The translations under genes and the position numbers were made by a program. Below are positions 1-5,584 of a stretch of 8,951 bases of DNA, in pieces; the stretch's first letter is position 1, and every line of letters starts with the position of its first letter. The stretch lies in NCBI GenBank assembly GCA_022702195.1, contig JAKONB010000129.1, positions 1-8,951 on the forward strand, written 5' to 3'. Source of the stretch: Beijerinckiaceae bacterium (GTDB lineage Bacteria > Pseudomonadota > Alphaproteobacteria > Rhizobiales > Beijerinckiaceae). The notes beneath the pieces were generated by a model that did not search any database, had not been told where the DNA came from, and saw only the letters and a program-made list of their open reading frames with translations.

Positions 1-524
1 CGCCGTTCCCGTGGCTGCGCAGCCTCGTGACGCTCGGGGTCATCGCCGGCTTCTCCACGGTGATCCTGGTGCTGCTGCTCGGCCAGAGCCGGGTGTTCTA
101 TTCCATGAGCCAGGACCGGCTGCTGCCGGGCTTCTTCTCGCGCATCCACCCCACCTGGAAGACGCCCTACCGCTCGAACCTGTTCTTCATGGTGTTCACG
201 AGCGCGCTCGGCGGCTTCCTGCCGATCTCGCAGCTCGGCCACATGACCAGCATCGGCACCCTGCTGGCCTTCATGCTGGTCTGTACCGGGGTGATCATCC
301 TGCGCCGGACCCAGCCGGAGGCGCGGCGTGACTACCGCACCCCGCTGGTACCCCTGGTGCCGATCCTCGGCATCCTCAGCTGCTTTGCCATGATGGTGTC
401 GCTCGACGGCGAGACCTGGCTGCGCCTGCTGGTCTGGCTCGCCATCGGACTCGTCATCTACTTCGCCTGGAGCCGCCGCCACAGCCGGATCGGCCGCGAG
501 GCGGCCGGGCAGCGGGTGGGGTGA
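1..524 (+). CDS. APC-superfamily amino acid permease, C-terminal part (5' end outside window)
   Basis: The frame is open from the left edge (first full codon at base 3) to the TGA at 522-524, giving 173 residues. An inner-membrane transporter for amino acids is likely. About five hydrophobic segments are visible, near residues 11-28, 58-75, 83-101, 115-134 and 138-156. The motif GQSRVFYSMSQDRLLP right after the first segment is typical of the cationic amino acid transporter/YhdG-like branch of the APC superfamily. The loop DYRTPLVPLVP before the fourth segment is also usual near the C-terminus of that branch. Such proteins are usually about 450-500 residues, so roughly the first two thirds are missing. 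A GTG at 27 is an internal codon, not the start. The substrate cannot be read from this part. The tail after the last segment is short and basic. Confidence 0.88.
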   Translation, partial: PFPWLRSLVTLGVIAGFSTVILVLLLGQSRVFYSMSQDRLLPGFFSRIHPTWKTPYRSNLFFMVFTSALGGFLPISQLGHMTSIGTLLAFMLVCTGVIILRRTQPEARRDYRTPLVPLVPILGILSCFAMMVSLDGETWLRLLVWLAIGLVIYFAWSRRHSRIGREAAGQRVG

Positions 525-536
525 GCGGACGGCCCC

Positions 537-562
537 GCCGGATCAGACCCGCCGGGTCCGGC
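537..562. terminator. possible hairpin between convergent genes
   Basis: Only 18 bases separate the permease stop (524) from the stop of the opposing hypothetical gene (543). A hairpin sits here: GACCC (546-550), loop GCC, GGGTC (554-558). It can be flanked by GCCG (537-540) paired to CGGC (559-562) if a four-base bulge is allowed. There is no T-tract on either strand, so it could be a weak bidirectional terminator or just GC-rich sequence. Confidence 0.3.
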
Positions 563-905
563 CGCGCCCGCGCCGTGCCCGCGCATCGTCCTCCGCCGCC
601 GGGATGCCGGCCAGGACCCGGGCGGGCGTGGTGAAGACGCTGGGATAGCCCCCCGGCGTGACGCCGCCGCAGCCGACGCAGACCGCATAGGTCCAGCGCC
701 GCCACAGATCGGTGTTGTGACGGTCCACCACCTGCTGGCGCTGGCGCGCCCGCTCGATGAACACCTTCAGCTCGGCCGCCTTCTCGTCGCTCGCCGGCCC
801 CGGCTCGGGCGCGCGCCGCGCCTGGGCGTGGGCCGGCGCGGCCACCAGCGCCGCCGGCACGGCGACCATCAACCACGAACCGAGACAGCTTATCCGCATG
901 CGCAT
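543..905 (-). CDS. small secreted hypothetical protein with a CxxC motif
   Basis: Not assigned to a named family. The start is set at the ATG at 905 because GGGAG lies six bases upstream. An in-frame upstream start at 968 would put about 20 polar residues ahead of the signal peptide and is less likely. The 120-residue product has a positively charged N-terminus, a hydrophobic core (about residues 8-23) and the signal-peptidase site AHA|QA after residue 27, so it is probably periplasmic. The mature part has a charged helix-like stretch (about 38-62), then RHNTDLWRRWTYAVCVGCG with Cys76 and Cys79. After that comes a Pro/Gly-rich part with FTTPARVLAGIPAAEDDARA and a very basic tail (RRGRGRTRR). 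The two cysteines could form a disulfide or bind a metal; there is no His after the second Cys, so this is not a c-type haem site. Confidence 0.68.
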   Translation of the reverse strand: MRMRISCLGSWLMVAVPAALVAAPAHAQARRAPEPGPASDEKAAELKVFIERARQRQQVVDRHNTDLWRRWTYAVCVGCGGVTPGGYPSVFTTPARVLAGIPAAEDDARARRGRGRTRRV

Positions 906-1289
906 GTAACGCTCCCATCCATCGCGAGAGCATTCCCCGATTTGACAACTCTTACGGCATGAATTCACGGAAGTTTCAGAGCGCGCGCGAAATCATCGGA
1001 TTTTTGAACGTCGCCTGAAAACTGAACATCCCCGCCGCATGGCCGACGCTGAACACGGCACATCTGCCGCATCGCGCCGCGATTCCGGCCTTCATTCGTC
1101 ACGGCGGGAGGGACACGGGCGTTTGGCGCGGATGGACTTGCCCGGGAGGCCCGTCCGGGACGGCCTGGGGCACGCTCCGTTTTCCCGGCCCGGATTCGCG
1201 CATCCGACCGGATCAAGGACAGGCGCGTTCCCCTGCCCCCCTTTGGCCCGGATGCGCCACCGTCGTAGCCCGTGGGCGAGGGCAGAGGC
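906..1289. other. gene-poor stretch between the CxxC protein and glcD
   Basis: This 384-base stretch holds no convincing gene. Short open frames on both strands have Arg/Pro/Ser-rich, low-complexity translations and no good ribosome binding site. It should hold the promoter of the gene starting at 905 and the 3' untranslated part of glcD. The only clear structure is an inverted repeat, GCGCATCCG at 1198-1206 and CGGATGCGC at 1249-1257 (9 bp, 42-base loop), about 30 bases beyond the glcD stop. It has no T-tract. Part of the stretch (about 955-1020) is less GC-rich than the surroundings. Confidence 0.5.
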
Positions 1290-2723
1290 TCACGCCGCCA
1301 CGCGGCCCTCCAGCGGGAAGACCTTGGCGGGGTTCAGGAGCCAGTGCGGGTCGAACACGTTCTTGACCCGCATCTGCTGGTCGAGATCGTCCTGGGCGTA
1401 TTGGAAGCGCATCAGCTCGCGCTTCTCGATGCCGACCCCGTGCTCGCCGGTGAGGCAGCCGCCGACCTCGACGCAGAGCTTGAGGATCTCGTCCCCGGCG
1501 GCTTCCGCCTTCTGCAGCTCGCCCGGCTTGTTGATGTCGAACAGGATCAGCGGGTGCAGGTTGCCGTCGCCCGCGTGGAACACGTTGGCCACCCGCAGGC
1601 CCTGCCCGGCGCAGATCGCGCCGATGCGCTCCAGCACCTGCGGCAGGCGGCCCGTCGGGATGGTGCCGTCCATGCAGATGTAGTCGGAGATGCGCCCGGT
1701 GGCGCCGAAGGCGGATTTGCGGCCCTTCCAGATCGCCGCGCTCTCGGCCTCGGAGGTCGACACCCGGATGCTGGTGGGGCGGAAATCCCGGGCGATGGCC
1801 TCGATCCGCCCGAGCATCGCGGTGCATTCGGCGTCCGAGCCCTCGACCTCGATGATCAGCATCGCCTCGGCGTCGCGCGGGTAGCCGGCCTGCGCGAAAT
1901 CCTCGGTGATCAGGATCGCCTCGCGGTCCATGTACTCGATGGCCACCGGGATGATGCCGGCGGCGATGATCGCCGCCGTGCAGGCGCCGGCATCCTCCAC
2001 CGAGGAGAAGCCCACCAGGGCCGGGCGCGCCCCCTCCGCCGCCCGCAGGATGCGCACGGTGGCCTCGGTGACGATGCCGAGCTGCCCCTCCGAGCCGCAG
2101 ATGAGGCCGAGCAGGTCGTAGCCGGCGGCATCGAGGTGCTGGCCGCCGATCTCCACCACGGTGCCGTCGTTCATCACCAGGGTGACGCCGAGCAGGTTGT
2201 TGGTGGTCACCCCGTATTTGAGGCAATGCGCCCCGCCGGAATTCATCGCGATGTTGCCCGCGATGGTGCAGGCGAGCTGGCTCGACGGGTCGGGGGCGTA
2301 GAAGAAGCCCTCGTGCGACACCGCCCCCGAGATGGCGAGGTTGGTGATGCCCGCCTCCACCCGCGCGGTGCGGTTCTCGAAATCGAGGTCGCGGATACGG
2401 TTCATCTTGGCGATGCCGAGGATCACCGCATCCTCCTGCGCGATGGCGCCGCCGGCCAGGGACGTGCCGGCGCCGCGCGGCACCACCCGCACGCCGTTGG
2501 CGTGGCAGAACGCCATCACGGCGGAGACCTCCGCGGTGGTGGAGGGCAACACCACCGCCAGCGGCATCTTGCGGTAGGCGGTGAGCCCGTCGGTCTCGAA
2601 GGCGCGGCGCTCGTCCTCGGTGGTCACCAGGGCCTCGGCGGCCACCAGAGGGCGCAGACCGGCGATGATGGCGTCGCGGCGGGCGACGATTCCGGCATCC
2701 GGCACGGGAAAGGCGATAGACAT
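1290..2723 (-). CDS. glcD: FAD-linked 2-hydroxyacid dehydrogenase, GlcD type (glycolate/D-lactate oxidase subunit)
   Basis: The 477-residue product oxidises a 2-hydroxyacid (glycolate, D-lactate or similar) using FAD. The N-terminal half is a PCMH-type FAD-binding domain (about residues 50-230). It shows VVPRGAGTSLAGGA near 81-94, PDPSSQLACTIAGNIAMNSGG near 145-165 and CGSEGQLGIVTEATV near 209-223. The C-terminal FAD-oxidase domain ends with VFHAGDGNLHP (about 381-391) and GEHGVGIEK (about 426-434), whose histidines belong to the metal/substrate site of the family. Length matches GlcD and D-lactate dehydrogenases (about 460-500). The start is ATG 2723: GGAGG lies 8 bases upstream, whereas it is only 2 bases from the alternative GTG at 2729. 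No glcE or glcF flanks it in this window, so it may act alone, as D-lactate or D-2-hydroxyglutarate dehydrogenases do. The substrate is therefore uncertain. It is divergent from a cytochrome c gene. Confidence 0.9.
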   Translation of the reverse strand: MSIAFPVPDAGIVARRDAIIAGLRPLVAAEALVTTEDERRAFETDGLTAYRKMPLAVVLPSTTAEVSAVMAFCHANGVRVVPRGAGTSLAGGAIAQEDAVILGIAKMNRIRDLDFENRTARVEAGITNLAISGAVSHEGFFYAPDPSSQLACTIAGNIAMNSGGAHCLKYGVTTNNLLGVTLVMNDGTVVEIGGQHLDAAGYDLLGLICGSEGQLGIVTEATVRILRAAEGARPALVGFSSVEDAGACTAAIIAAGIIPVAIEYMDREAILITEDFAQAGYPRDAEAMLIIEVEGSDAECTAMLGRIEAIARDFRPTSIRVSTSEAESAAIWKGRKSAFGATGRISDYICMDGTIPTGRLPQVLERIGAICAGQGLRVANVFHAGDGNLHPLILFDINKPGELQKAEAAGDEILKLCVEVGGCLTGEHGVGIEKRELMRFQYAQDDLDQQMRVKNVFDPHWLLNPAKVFPLEGRVAA

Positions 2724-3025
2724 GGGCACGTCCTCCGAACGGCTCGCCGCTTCAGCTTCCGCTCAGCCTGGACCGCCTAGAAAGGGGCGACGGGGAGGGT
2801 GAGGCGGACCGACGGCGTGTTGACCGGAACTGTAGGCCATATGCCGCCCCGGCGCATCCGGTTCGTGGAACCGGCCCTGCGGGGGAACCGAACGGCCTAT
2901 CAAAAGCTTCTTTTGGCCGCAGTCGACCAAACCACGTTCGGACGTTCTTGTCTCGACCTGTTCTAAATGAGCAAGCTCTGCCATAAGCCCAGGCGGTTGA
3001 AGCCGCTCCACGGAGGAAACACACG
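2724..3025. promoter_or_regulatory. divergent regulatory region between glcD and cytochrome c
   Basis: This 302-base region must hold the promoters of two divergent genes. It has a perfect inverted repeat CCGGTTC-GTG-GAACCGG at 2858-2874, and the half-site GGAACCG recurs at 2884-2890. A second palindrome, CAAAAG-CTT-CTTTTG, lies at 2901-2915 in an AT-richer patch. The sequence TTCTAAAT near 2961-2968 could be part of a -10 element for the cytochrome gene, but no good -35 was seen. Open frames across this region on the - strand look non-coding. The regulator is unknown. Confidence 0.45.
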
Positions 3026-3388
3026 ATGCGTCATCTCATCTTCGGCGCCGCGCTCGCGATGCTGCTCCCCCTCACCGCCCAGGCCGAGGGCGATGCCGCC
3101 GCCGGCGAGAAGGCGTTCGCGCCCTGCAAGGCCTGCCACAATTTCGAGAAGAACGGCGTCGGCCCGACCCTGAAGGGCGTCGTCGGCTCGAAGGCCGGCG
3201 AAGGCGCCGACGGCTACGCCTTCTCGGCGGCCCTCAAGGGCTCCGGCATCACCTGGGACGAGGCCAACCTCACGGAGTGGCTCACCGACCCCAAGAAGAA
3301 GGTGCCCGGCACCAAGATGGTCTTCCCCGGCATCAAGGACCCCAAGAAGGTCGAGGACGTGATCGCCTATCTCAAGACCAAGTCCTGA
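3026..3388 (+). CDS. periplasmic class I cytochrome c (c2-like)
   Basis: A 120-residue secreted electron carrier with one covalently bound haem. Residues 1-20 form a signal peptide ending AQA|EG, so maturation occurs in the periplasm and the mature protein has 100 residues. The haem motif is CKACH (Cys34, Cys37, His38). The probable distal ligand is Met98 in PGTKMVFPGI. In mature numbering these fall at 14, 17, 18 and 78, close to classical cytochromes c. The C-terminal helix is VEDVIAYLKTKS. GGAGG at 3012-3016 lies 9 bases before the ATG. In methylotrophs small class I cytochromes (such as cytochrome cH) carry electrons from dehydrogenases to terminal oxidase, and this could be one, but that assignment is inference. 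It is followed by a GC hairpin and a strong terminator. It may also accept electrons linked to the divergent flavoenzyme, which is untested. Confidence 0.92.
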   Translation: MRHLIFGAALAMLLPLTAQAEGDAAAGEKAFAPCKACHNFEKNGVGPTLKGVVGSKAGEGADGYAFSAALKGSGITWDEANLTEWLTDPKKKVPGTKMVFPGIKDPKKVEDVIAYLKTKS

Positions 3389-3399
3389 GATCGCCCCGG

Positions 3400-3422
3400 C
3401 CGGCCCGTCCCCGACGGGCCGG
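3400..3422. terminator. GC-rich hairpin between cytochrome c and ohrR
   Basis: A perfect 10-bp stem, CCGGCCCGTC (3400-3409) and GACGGGCCGG (3413-3422), closes a CCC loop. It begins 12 bases after the cytochrome stop and ends 5 bases from the ohrR stop codon, so both convergent transcripts would contain it. No T-tract follows on either strand. It may stabilise 3' ends or act with other signals. Confidence 0.55.
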
Positions 3423-3427
3423 TGCGG

Positions 3428-4066
3428 TCAGGAAGCCGTTCCCGCTCCGGCGGGGGCGGCTTTTTTCTTGGGCGCCCGCGCCCGGACGCCCGCGCCCGGC
3501 CCCTGCCCGCCCCGCCGCCCCGGGGCGGCCTTGCCCTCGCCGTCGCCCGCCCCCGCATGGAGGGCGCCGCGCAGGTTCACCAGGGTGTCGAGCAGGGCCA
3601 CCCGTCCGTCGAGATCGAGGCCGGTGAGGCCGCCGGCCTCGTCCGGCACGCATTCCATCCGGCCCCGCAGCGCCTGGCCCTTCTCGGTCAGCAAGATGCT
3701 GACCTGACGCTCGTCCGCCCGGTCGCGGGCGCGCCGGACATGGCCCGAGGCCTCGAGCCGCTTCAGCAGCGGCGTCAGCGTGCCGGAATCGAGGAACAGC
3801 CGGTTGCCGATCTCCTTGACGGTGCTGCCATCGTTCTCCCACAGCACCAGCAGCACGAGATATTGCGGATAGGTCAGGTCGTGGACGGCCAACAGGCTGC
3901 GATAGGCGCGCCCGAAGGCATGCGCCGCCGCGTAGACCGCGAAGCACAATTGCGTCTCGAGGCTCTGCGGGCTCCGCAGCCGCGGATCGGCAGCCGTCGC
4001 AGGTCCGGCATGCGCCGGGCCGCCTCGTGCCTCTTCCCCCGCCAAGTTGTCCCGCGGATCCGACAT
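3428..4066 (-). CDS. ohrR: OhrR, MarR-family organic hydroperoxide-sensing repressor
   Basis: A 212-residue repressor expected to bind DNA as a dimer until organic hydroperoxides oxidise its sensor cysteine. The core (about residues 36-170) matches OhrR: QLCFAVY holds the reactive Cys41. Tyr45 and Tyr55 are at the +4 and +14 positions of the two tyrosines that contact that cysteine in Bacillus OhrR. YPQYLVLLVLWE leads into the winged helix-turn-helix (about 80-130, with LDSGTLTPLLKRLE and the wing DRADERQVSILLTEKG). The start is ATG 4066 with GGAG five bases upstream (ATG 4069 is also possible; a TTG at 4126 lies at about the predicted transcription start). Typical OhrR is about 150 residues. 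Here a 35-residue polar N-terminal extension and a 42-residue Gly/Ala/Lys-rich tail (ending KKKAAPAGAGTAS) are added. A second cysteine, Cys139, may or may not pair with Cys41. It is divergent from ohr. Confidence 0.93.
   Translation of the reverse strand: MSDPRDNLAGEEARGGPAHAGPATAADPRLRSPQSLETQLCFAVYAAAHAFGRAYRSLLAVHDLTYPQYLVLLVLWENDGSTVKEIGNRLFLDSGTLTPLLKRLEASGHVRRARDRADERQVSILLTEKGQALRGRMECVPDEAGGLTGLDLDGRVALLDTLVNLRGALHAGAGDGEGKAAPGRRGGQGPGAGVRARAPKKKAAPAGAGTAS
3433..3466 (+). terminator. intrinsic terminator of cytochrome c, inside the ohrR coding region
   Basis: The 5' arm AAGCCGTTCCCGC (3433-3445), loop TCCG and 3' arm GCGGGGGCGGCTT (3450-3462) form a 13-bp stem with two T-G wobbles. 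It runs straight into a T-tract at 3461-3466. This is a canonical Rho-independent terminator on the + strand, 45 bases after the cytochrome c stop. On the - strand the same bases encode the last ohrR codons, and the T-tract there is the AAG/AAA lysine run; no terminator T-tract exists in that direction. Confidence 0.85.
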
Positions 4067-4132
4067 CATCACTCCGATCCGCGGCGCCGGGGGTGAACAC
4101 CGGCCGCAACGTCCTATCTTCGCCAACGCACG

Positions 4133-4161
4133 ATCTTAGACGGAACTCATATTGCGCACAA
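4133..4161 (-). promoter_or_regulatory. probable ohrR promoter
   Basis: On the - strand TTGTGC (bases 4161-4156) and TAAGAT (4138-4133) are separated by 17 bases, a fair match to -35 and -10 elements. The -35 lies within the first 12-bp palindrome (4151-4162), so OhrR bound there would block its own gene. The start point would fall near 4126, giving an untranslated leader of about 60 bases before ATG 4066. Confidence 0.5.
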
Positions 4162-4162
4162 T
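4151..4162. promoter_or_regulatory. putative OhrR operator 1
   Basis: ATTGCGCACAAT is a near-palindrome (one mismatched pair) followed by CGA. It shares the pattern ATTGYGCRCAATCGA with two further copies at 4187 and 4225. It overlaps the proposed -35 of ohrR. Assignment to OhrR rests on position between ohrR and ohr; OhrR sites known elsewhere are AT-rich palindromes with CAAT/ATTG-like halves. Confidence 0.65.
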
Positions 4163-4186
4163 CGAGCGGTGCCAGTCCGAATTCAC

Positions 4187-4198
4187 ATTGCGCGCAAT
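4187..4198. promoter_or_regulatory. putative OhrR operator 2
   Basis: ATTGCGCGCAAT is a perfect 12-bp palindrome followed by CGA, starting 36 bases after operator 1. It covers the -35 position of the proposed ohr promoter (17 bases upstream of CATAAT), so occupancy would be expected to hinder RNA polymerase. Confidence 0.68.
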
Positions 4199-4215
4199 CG
4201 ATTTTCGTGCGACAT

Positions 4216-4221
4216 CATAAT
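4216..4221 (+). promoter_or_regulatory. probable -10 element of ohr
   Basis: CATAAT matches the TATAAT consensus at five of six positions and sits between operators 2 and 3. No good -35 is visible 16-18 bases upstream; that position is inside operator 2. Transcription would start near 4228, leaving a leader of about 70 bases before the ohr ATG at 4299. Confidence 0.5.
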
Positions 4222-4224
4222 CGC

Positions 4225-4236
4225 ATTGTGCACAAT
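4225..4236. promoter_or_regulatory. putative OhrR operator 3
   Basis: ATTGTGCACAAT is a perfect 12-bp palindrome followed by CGA, starting 38 bases after operator 2. It would lie directly over the predicted ohr transcription start. Confidence 0.68.
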
Positions 4237-4298
4237 CGACCGTGCCCCGCCGATCCGGCGCGGTCCGTCCCTACCCCGCACCAGCCAGGAGATCCAAC

Positions 4299-4721
4299 AT
4301 GAAGGCGCTCTACACCGCCCACGCCCATGCCACCGGCGGCCGTGAAGGCAAGGCGGCCACCGACGACACCAAGGTCGACGTCACCCTGTCGACCCCCAAG
4401 GAGCTCGGCGGCGGCGGCGGGGCCGGCACCAATCCCGAGCAGCTCTTCGCGGCCGGCTACGCCGCCTGCTTCCTCGGCGCCATCCGCTTCGTGGCCGGCA
4501 AGGAGAAGATCACGGTCACGGAGGATGCCAAGGTCGAGTCGAGCGTCGGCATCGGCCCGCGCGACGACGGCACCGGCTTCGGCCTCGTCGTGTCCCTCAA
4601 GGCCACCCTGCCGGGTCTCGATCGCGCCGCCGCCGAGGATCTGGTGAAGCGGGCCGACGTGGTGTGCCCGTATTCCCACGCCACACGCGGCAACATCCAG
4701 GTGGACATCTCGGTCGCCTGA
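4299..4721 (+). CDS. ohr: organic hydroperoxide resistance protein Ohr (OsmC/Ohr family)
   Basis: A 140-residue cytoplasmic thiol peroxidase that reduces organic and fatty-acid hydroperoxides, using lipoylated proteins as reductant in studied members. The two catalytic cysteines are in their family settings: Cys57 in NPEQLFAAGYAACF and Cys123 in VVCPYSHATRGN. Arg15 in GGREGKA and Glu47 in the NPEQL segment fit the conserved Arg and Glu of the active site. The ELGGGGGAGTNPEQLF loop and the length (Ohr is usually 139-145 residues) separate it from the more distant OsmC branch. The start is ATG 4299, with AGGAG at 4287-4291 seven bases upstream. The frame is open further upstream to 4242, but that part is Arg/Pro-rich, poorly supported and runs up to the operator region. 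The divergent ohrR and three palindromes imply peroxide-inducible expression. Confidence 0.96.
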   Translation: MKALYTAHAHATGGREGKAATDDTKVDVTLSTPKELGGGGGAGTNPEQLFAAGYAACFLGAIRFVAGKEKITVTEDAKVESSVGIGPRDDGTGFGLVVSLKATLPGLDRAAAEDLVKRADVVCPYSHATRGNIQVDISVA

Positions 4722-4749
4722 GCCCGTCGCCTCCGATCCGCCTGAACCG

Positions 4750-4790
4750 CACGCCGCGCCGGAAAACCGTATGACGCGGGGCGCGGCGTG
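4750..4790 (+). terminator. hairpin after ohr
   Basis: A perfect 11-bp inverted repeat, CACGCCGCGCC (4750-4760) and GGCGCGGCGTG (4780-4790), encloses 19 bases. It starts 29 bases after the ohr stop. There is no T-tract, so termination is plausible but not certain. It separates peroxide-regulated ohr from the lipid genes downstream. Confidence 0.5.
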
Positions 4791-4798
4791 GCTTAAGA

Positions 4799-4822
4799 GG
4801 GGCGCCTGCCAAAGGGCGCCCC
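4799..4822 (+). other. hairpin in the leader region of psd
   Basis: GGGGCGCC (4799-4806) pairs with GGCGCCCC (4815-4822) across an eight-base loop. It lies 39 bases before the psd start codon. It could be in the 5' leader of the psd-pssA transcript or be a second part of the ohr terminator region. No recognised riboswitch was identified. Confidence 0.35.
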
Positions 4823-4861
4823 CGCAGGGCGGCCCTCGGACGACAGGAAGTCTGGAGACCC

Positions 4862-5572
4862 ATGACCGATCTCTTCGAGACGATCCGCCGAACGCTCGTG
4901 CCGATCCACAAGGAGGGGTATCCCTTCATCCTCATCGGCATCGTGCTCACGGTGATCGGGGGCTACTTCGCGCAGTTCCTCGGCTGGATCTTCCTGATCC
5001 TGACCCTGTGGGTCTGCTACTTCTTCCGCGATCCGGAGCGCGTCACCCCGGTGGGCGAGGGCCTGGTGGTGTCGCCCGCCGACGGGCGCGTGAACCTCAT
5101 CTCCACAGTGCTGCCGCCCCCCGAGCTCGATCTGCCGCAGGAGCCGATGCTGCGGATCTCGGTGTTCATGAACGTGTTCGACTGCCACGTGAACCGGGTG
5201 CCGGTGAGCGGCCGCATCGGCCAGATTCATTACACCCCGGGCCTGTTCCTCAACGCCGAGCTCGACAAGGCCAGCGACGACAACGAGCGCAACGGCCTCG
5301 TGCTGGAGACCCACCACCGCAGCCTGCCGGTGCGGATCGGCGTGGTGCAGATCGCCGGCCTCGTGGCCCGGCGCATCGTCGGCTGGGTCCATGCCGGCGA
5401 CACCCTGAACGTCGGCGAGCGCTTCGGCCTCATCCGCTTCGGCTCCCGCGTCGACGTCTACCTCCCGGTGGGCACCCGCGTGCTGGTCGGGCTCGGCCAG
5501 AAGGCGGTGGCCGGCGAGACGGTGCTGGCCGATCTCGGCGGCGGCCCCGAGCGCAGCTTCCGCCGCATCTGA
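4862..5572 (+). CDS. psd: phosphatidylserine decarboxylase proenzyme
   Basis: The 236-residue inner-membrane-associated proenzyme converts phosphatidylserine to phosphatidylethanolamine with release of CO2. A hydrophobic stretch (about residues 21-54) anchors it. The fold shows SPADGRV (Asp74), NVFDCHVNRVPVSG (His109) and FGSRVDVYLP (Gly194-Ser195). Self-cleavage between Gly194 and Ser195 would turn Ser195 into the pyruvoyl cofactor of the alpha chain; Asp74, His109 and Ser195 fit the Asp-His-Ser set that drives this cleavage in the family. It is the short form (about 210-240 residues) common in alphaproteobacteria and also seen in archaea. GGAG at 4854-4857 lies four bases before the ATG. 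The stop overlaps the ribosome binding site of pssA, which makes its substrate, so the two are probably one operon. Confidence 0.95.
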   Translation: MTDLFETIRRTLVPIHKEGYPFILIGIVLTVIGGYFAQFLGWIFLILTLWVCYFFRDPERVTPVGEGLVVSPADGRVNLISTVLPPPELDLPQEPMLRISVFMNVFDCHVNRVPVSGRIGQIHYTPGLFLNAELDKASDDNERNGLVLETHHRSLPVRIGVVQIAGLVARRIVGWVHAGDTLNVGERFGLIRFGSRVDVYLPVGTRVLVGLGQKAVAGETVLADLGGGPERSFRRI

Positions 5573-5584
5573 GGGGCGCGCGCC

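Noticed and set aside
942..970. TTGACA at 942-947 as a + strand promoter
   Set aside because: No acceptable -10 at 16-18 bases and no gene downstream on that strand before the antisense of glcD.
965..1216. - strand frame in the spacer left of glcD
   Set aside because: Low-complexity Arg/Pro/Ser translation, no good ribosome binding site at its start and no family resemblance.
1272..2780. About 500-codon + strand frame opposite glcD
   Set aside because: No recognisable domain, biased composition, and the - strand has a full GlcD-type protein with its ribosome binding site.
2752..3024. - strand frames in the glcD-cytochrome c spacer
   Set aside because: They cover the region needed for two divergent promoters, lack ribosome binding sites and have random-looking translations.
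4067..4126. TTG at 4126 as the start of OhrR, adding 20 residues
   Set aside because: It would fall at about the predicted transcription start of ohrR, the extra residues are unlike the family, and ATG 4066 has GGAG at good spacing.
4242..4298. Upstream extension of Ohr
   Set aside because: It starts just after operator 3 and is Arg/Pro-rich; ATG 4299 has AGGAG at seven bases and gives the family's normal length.
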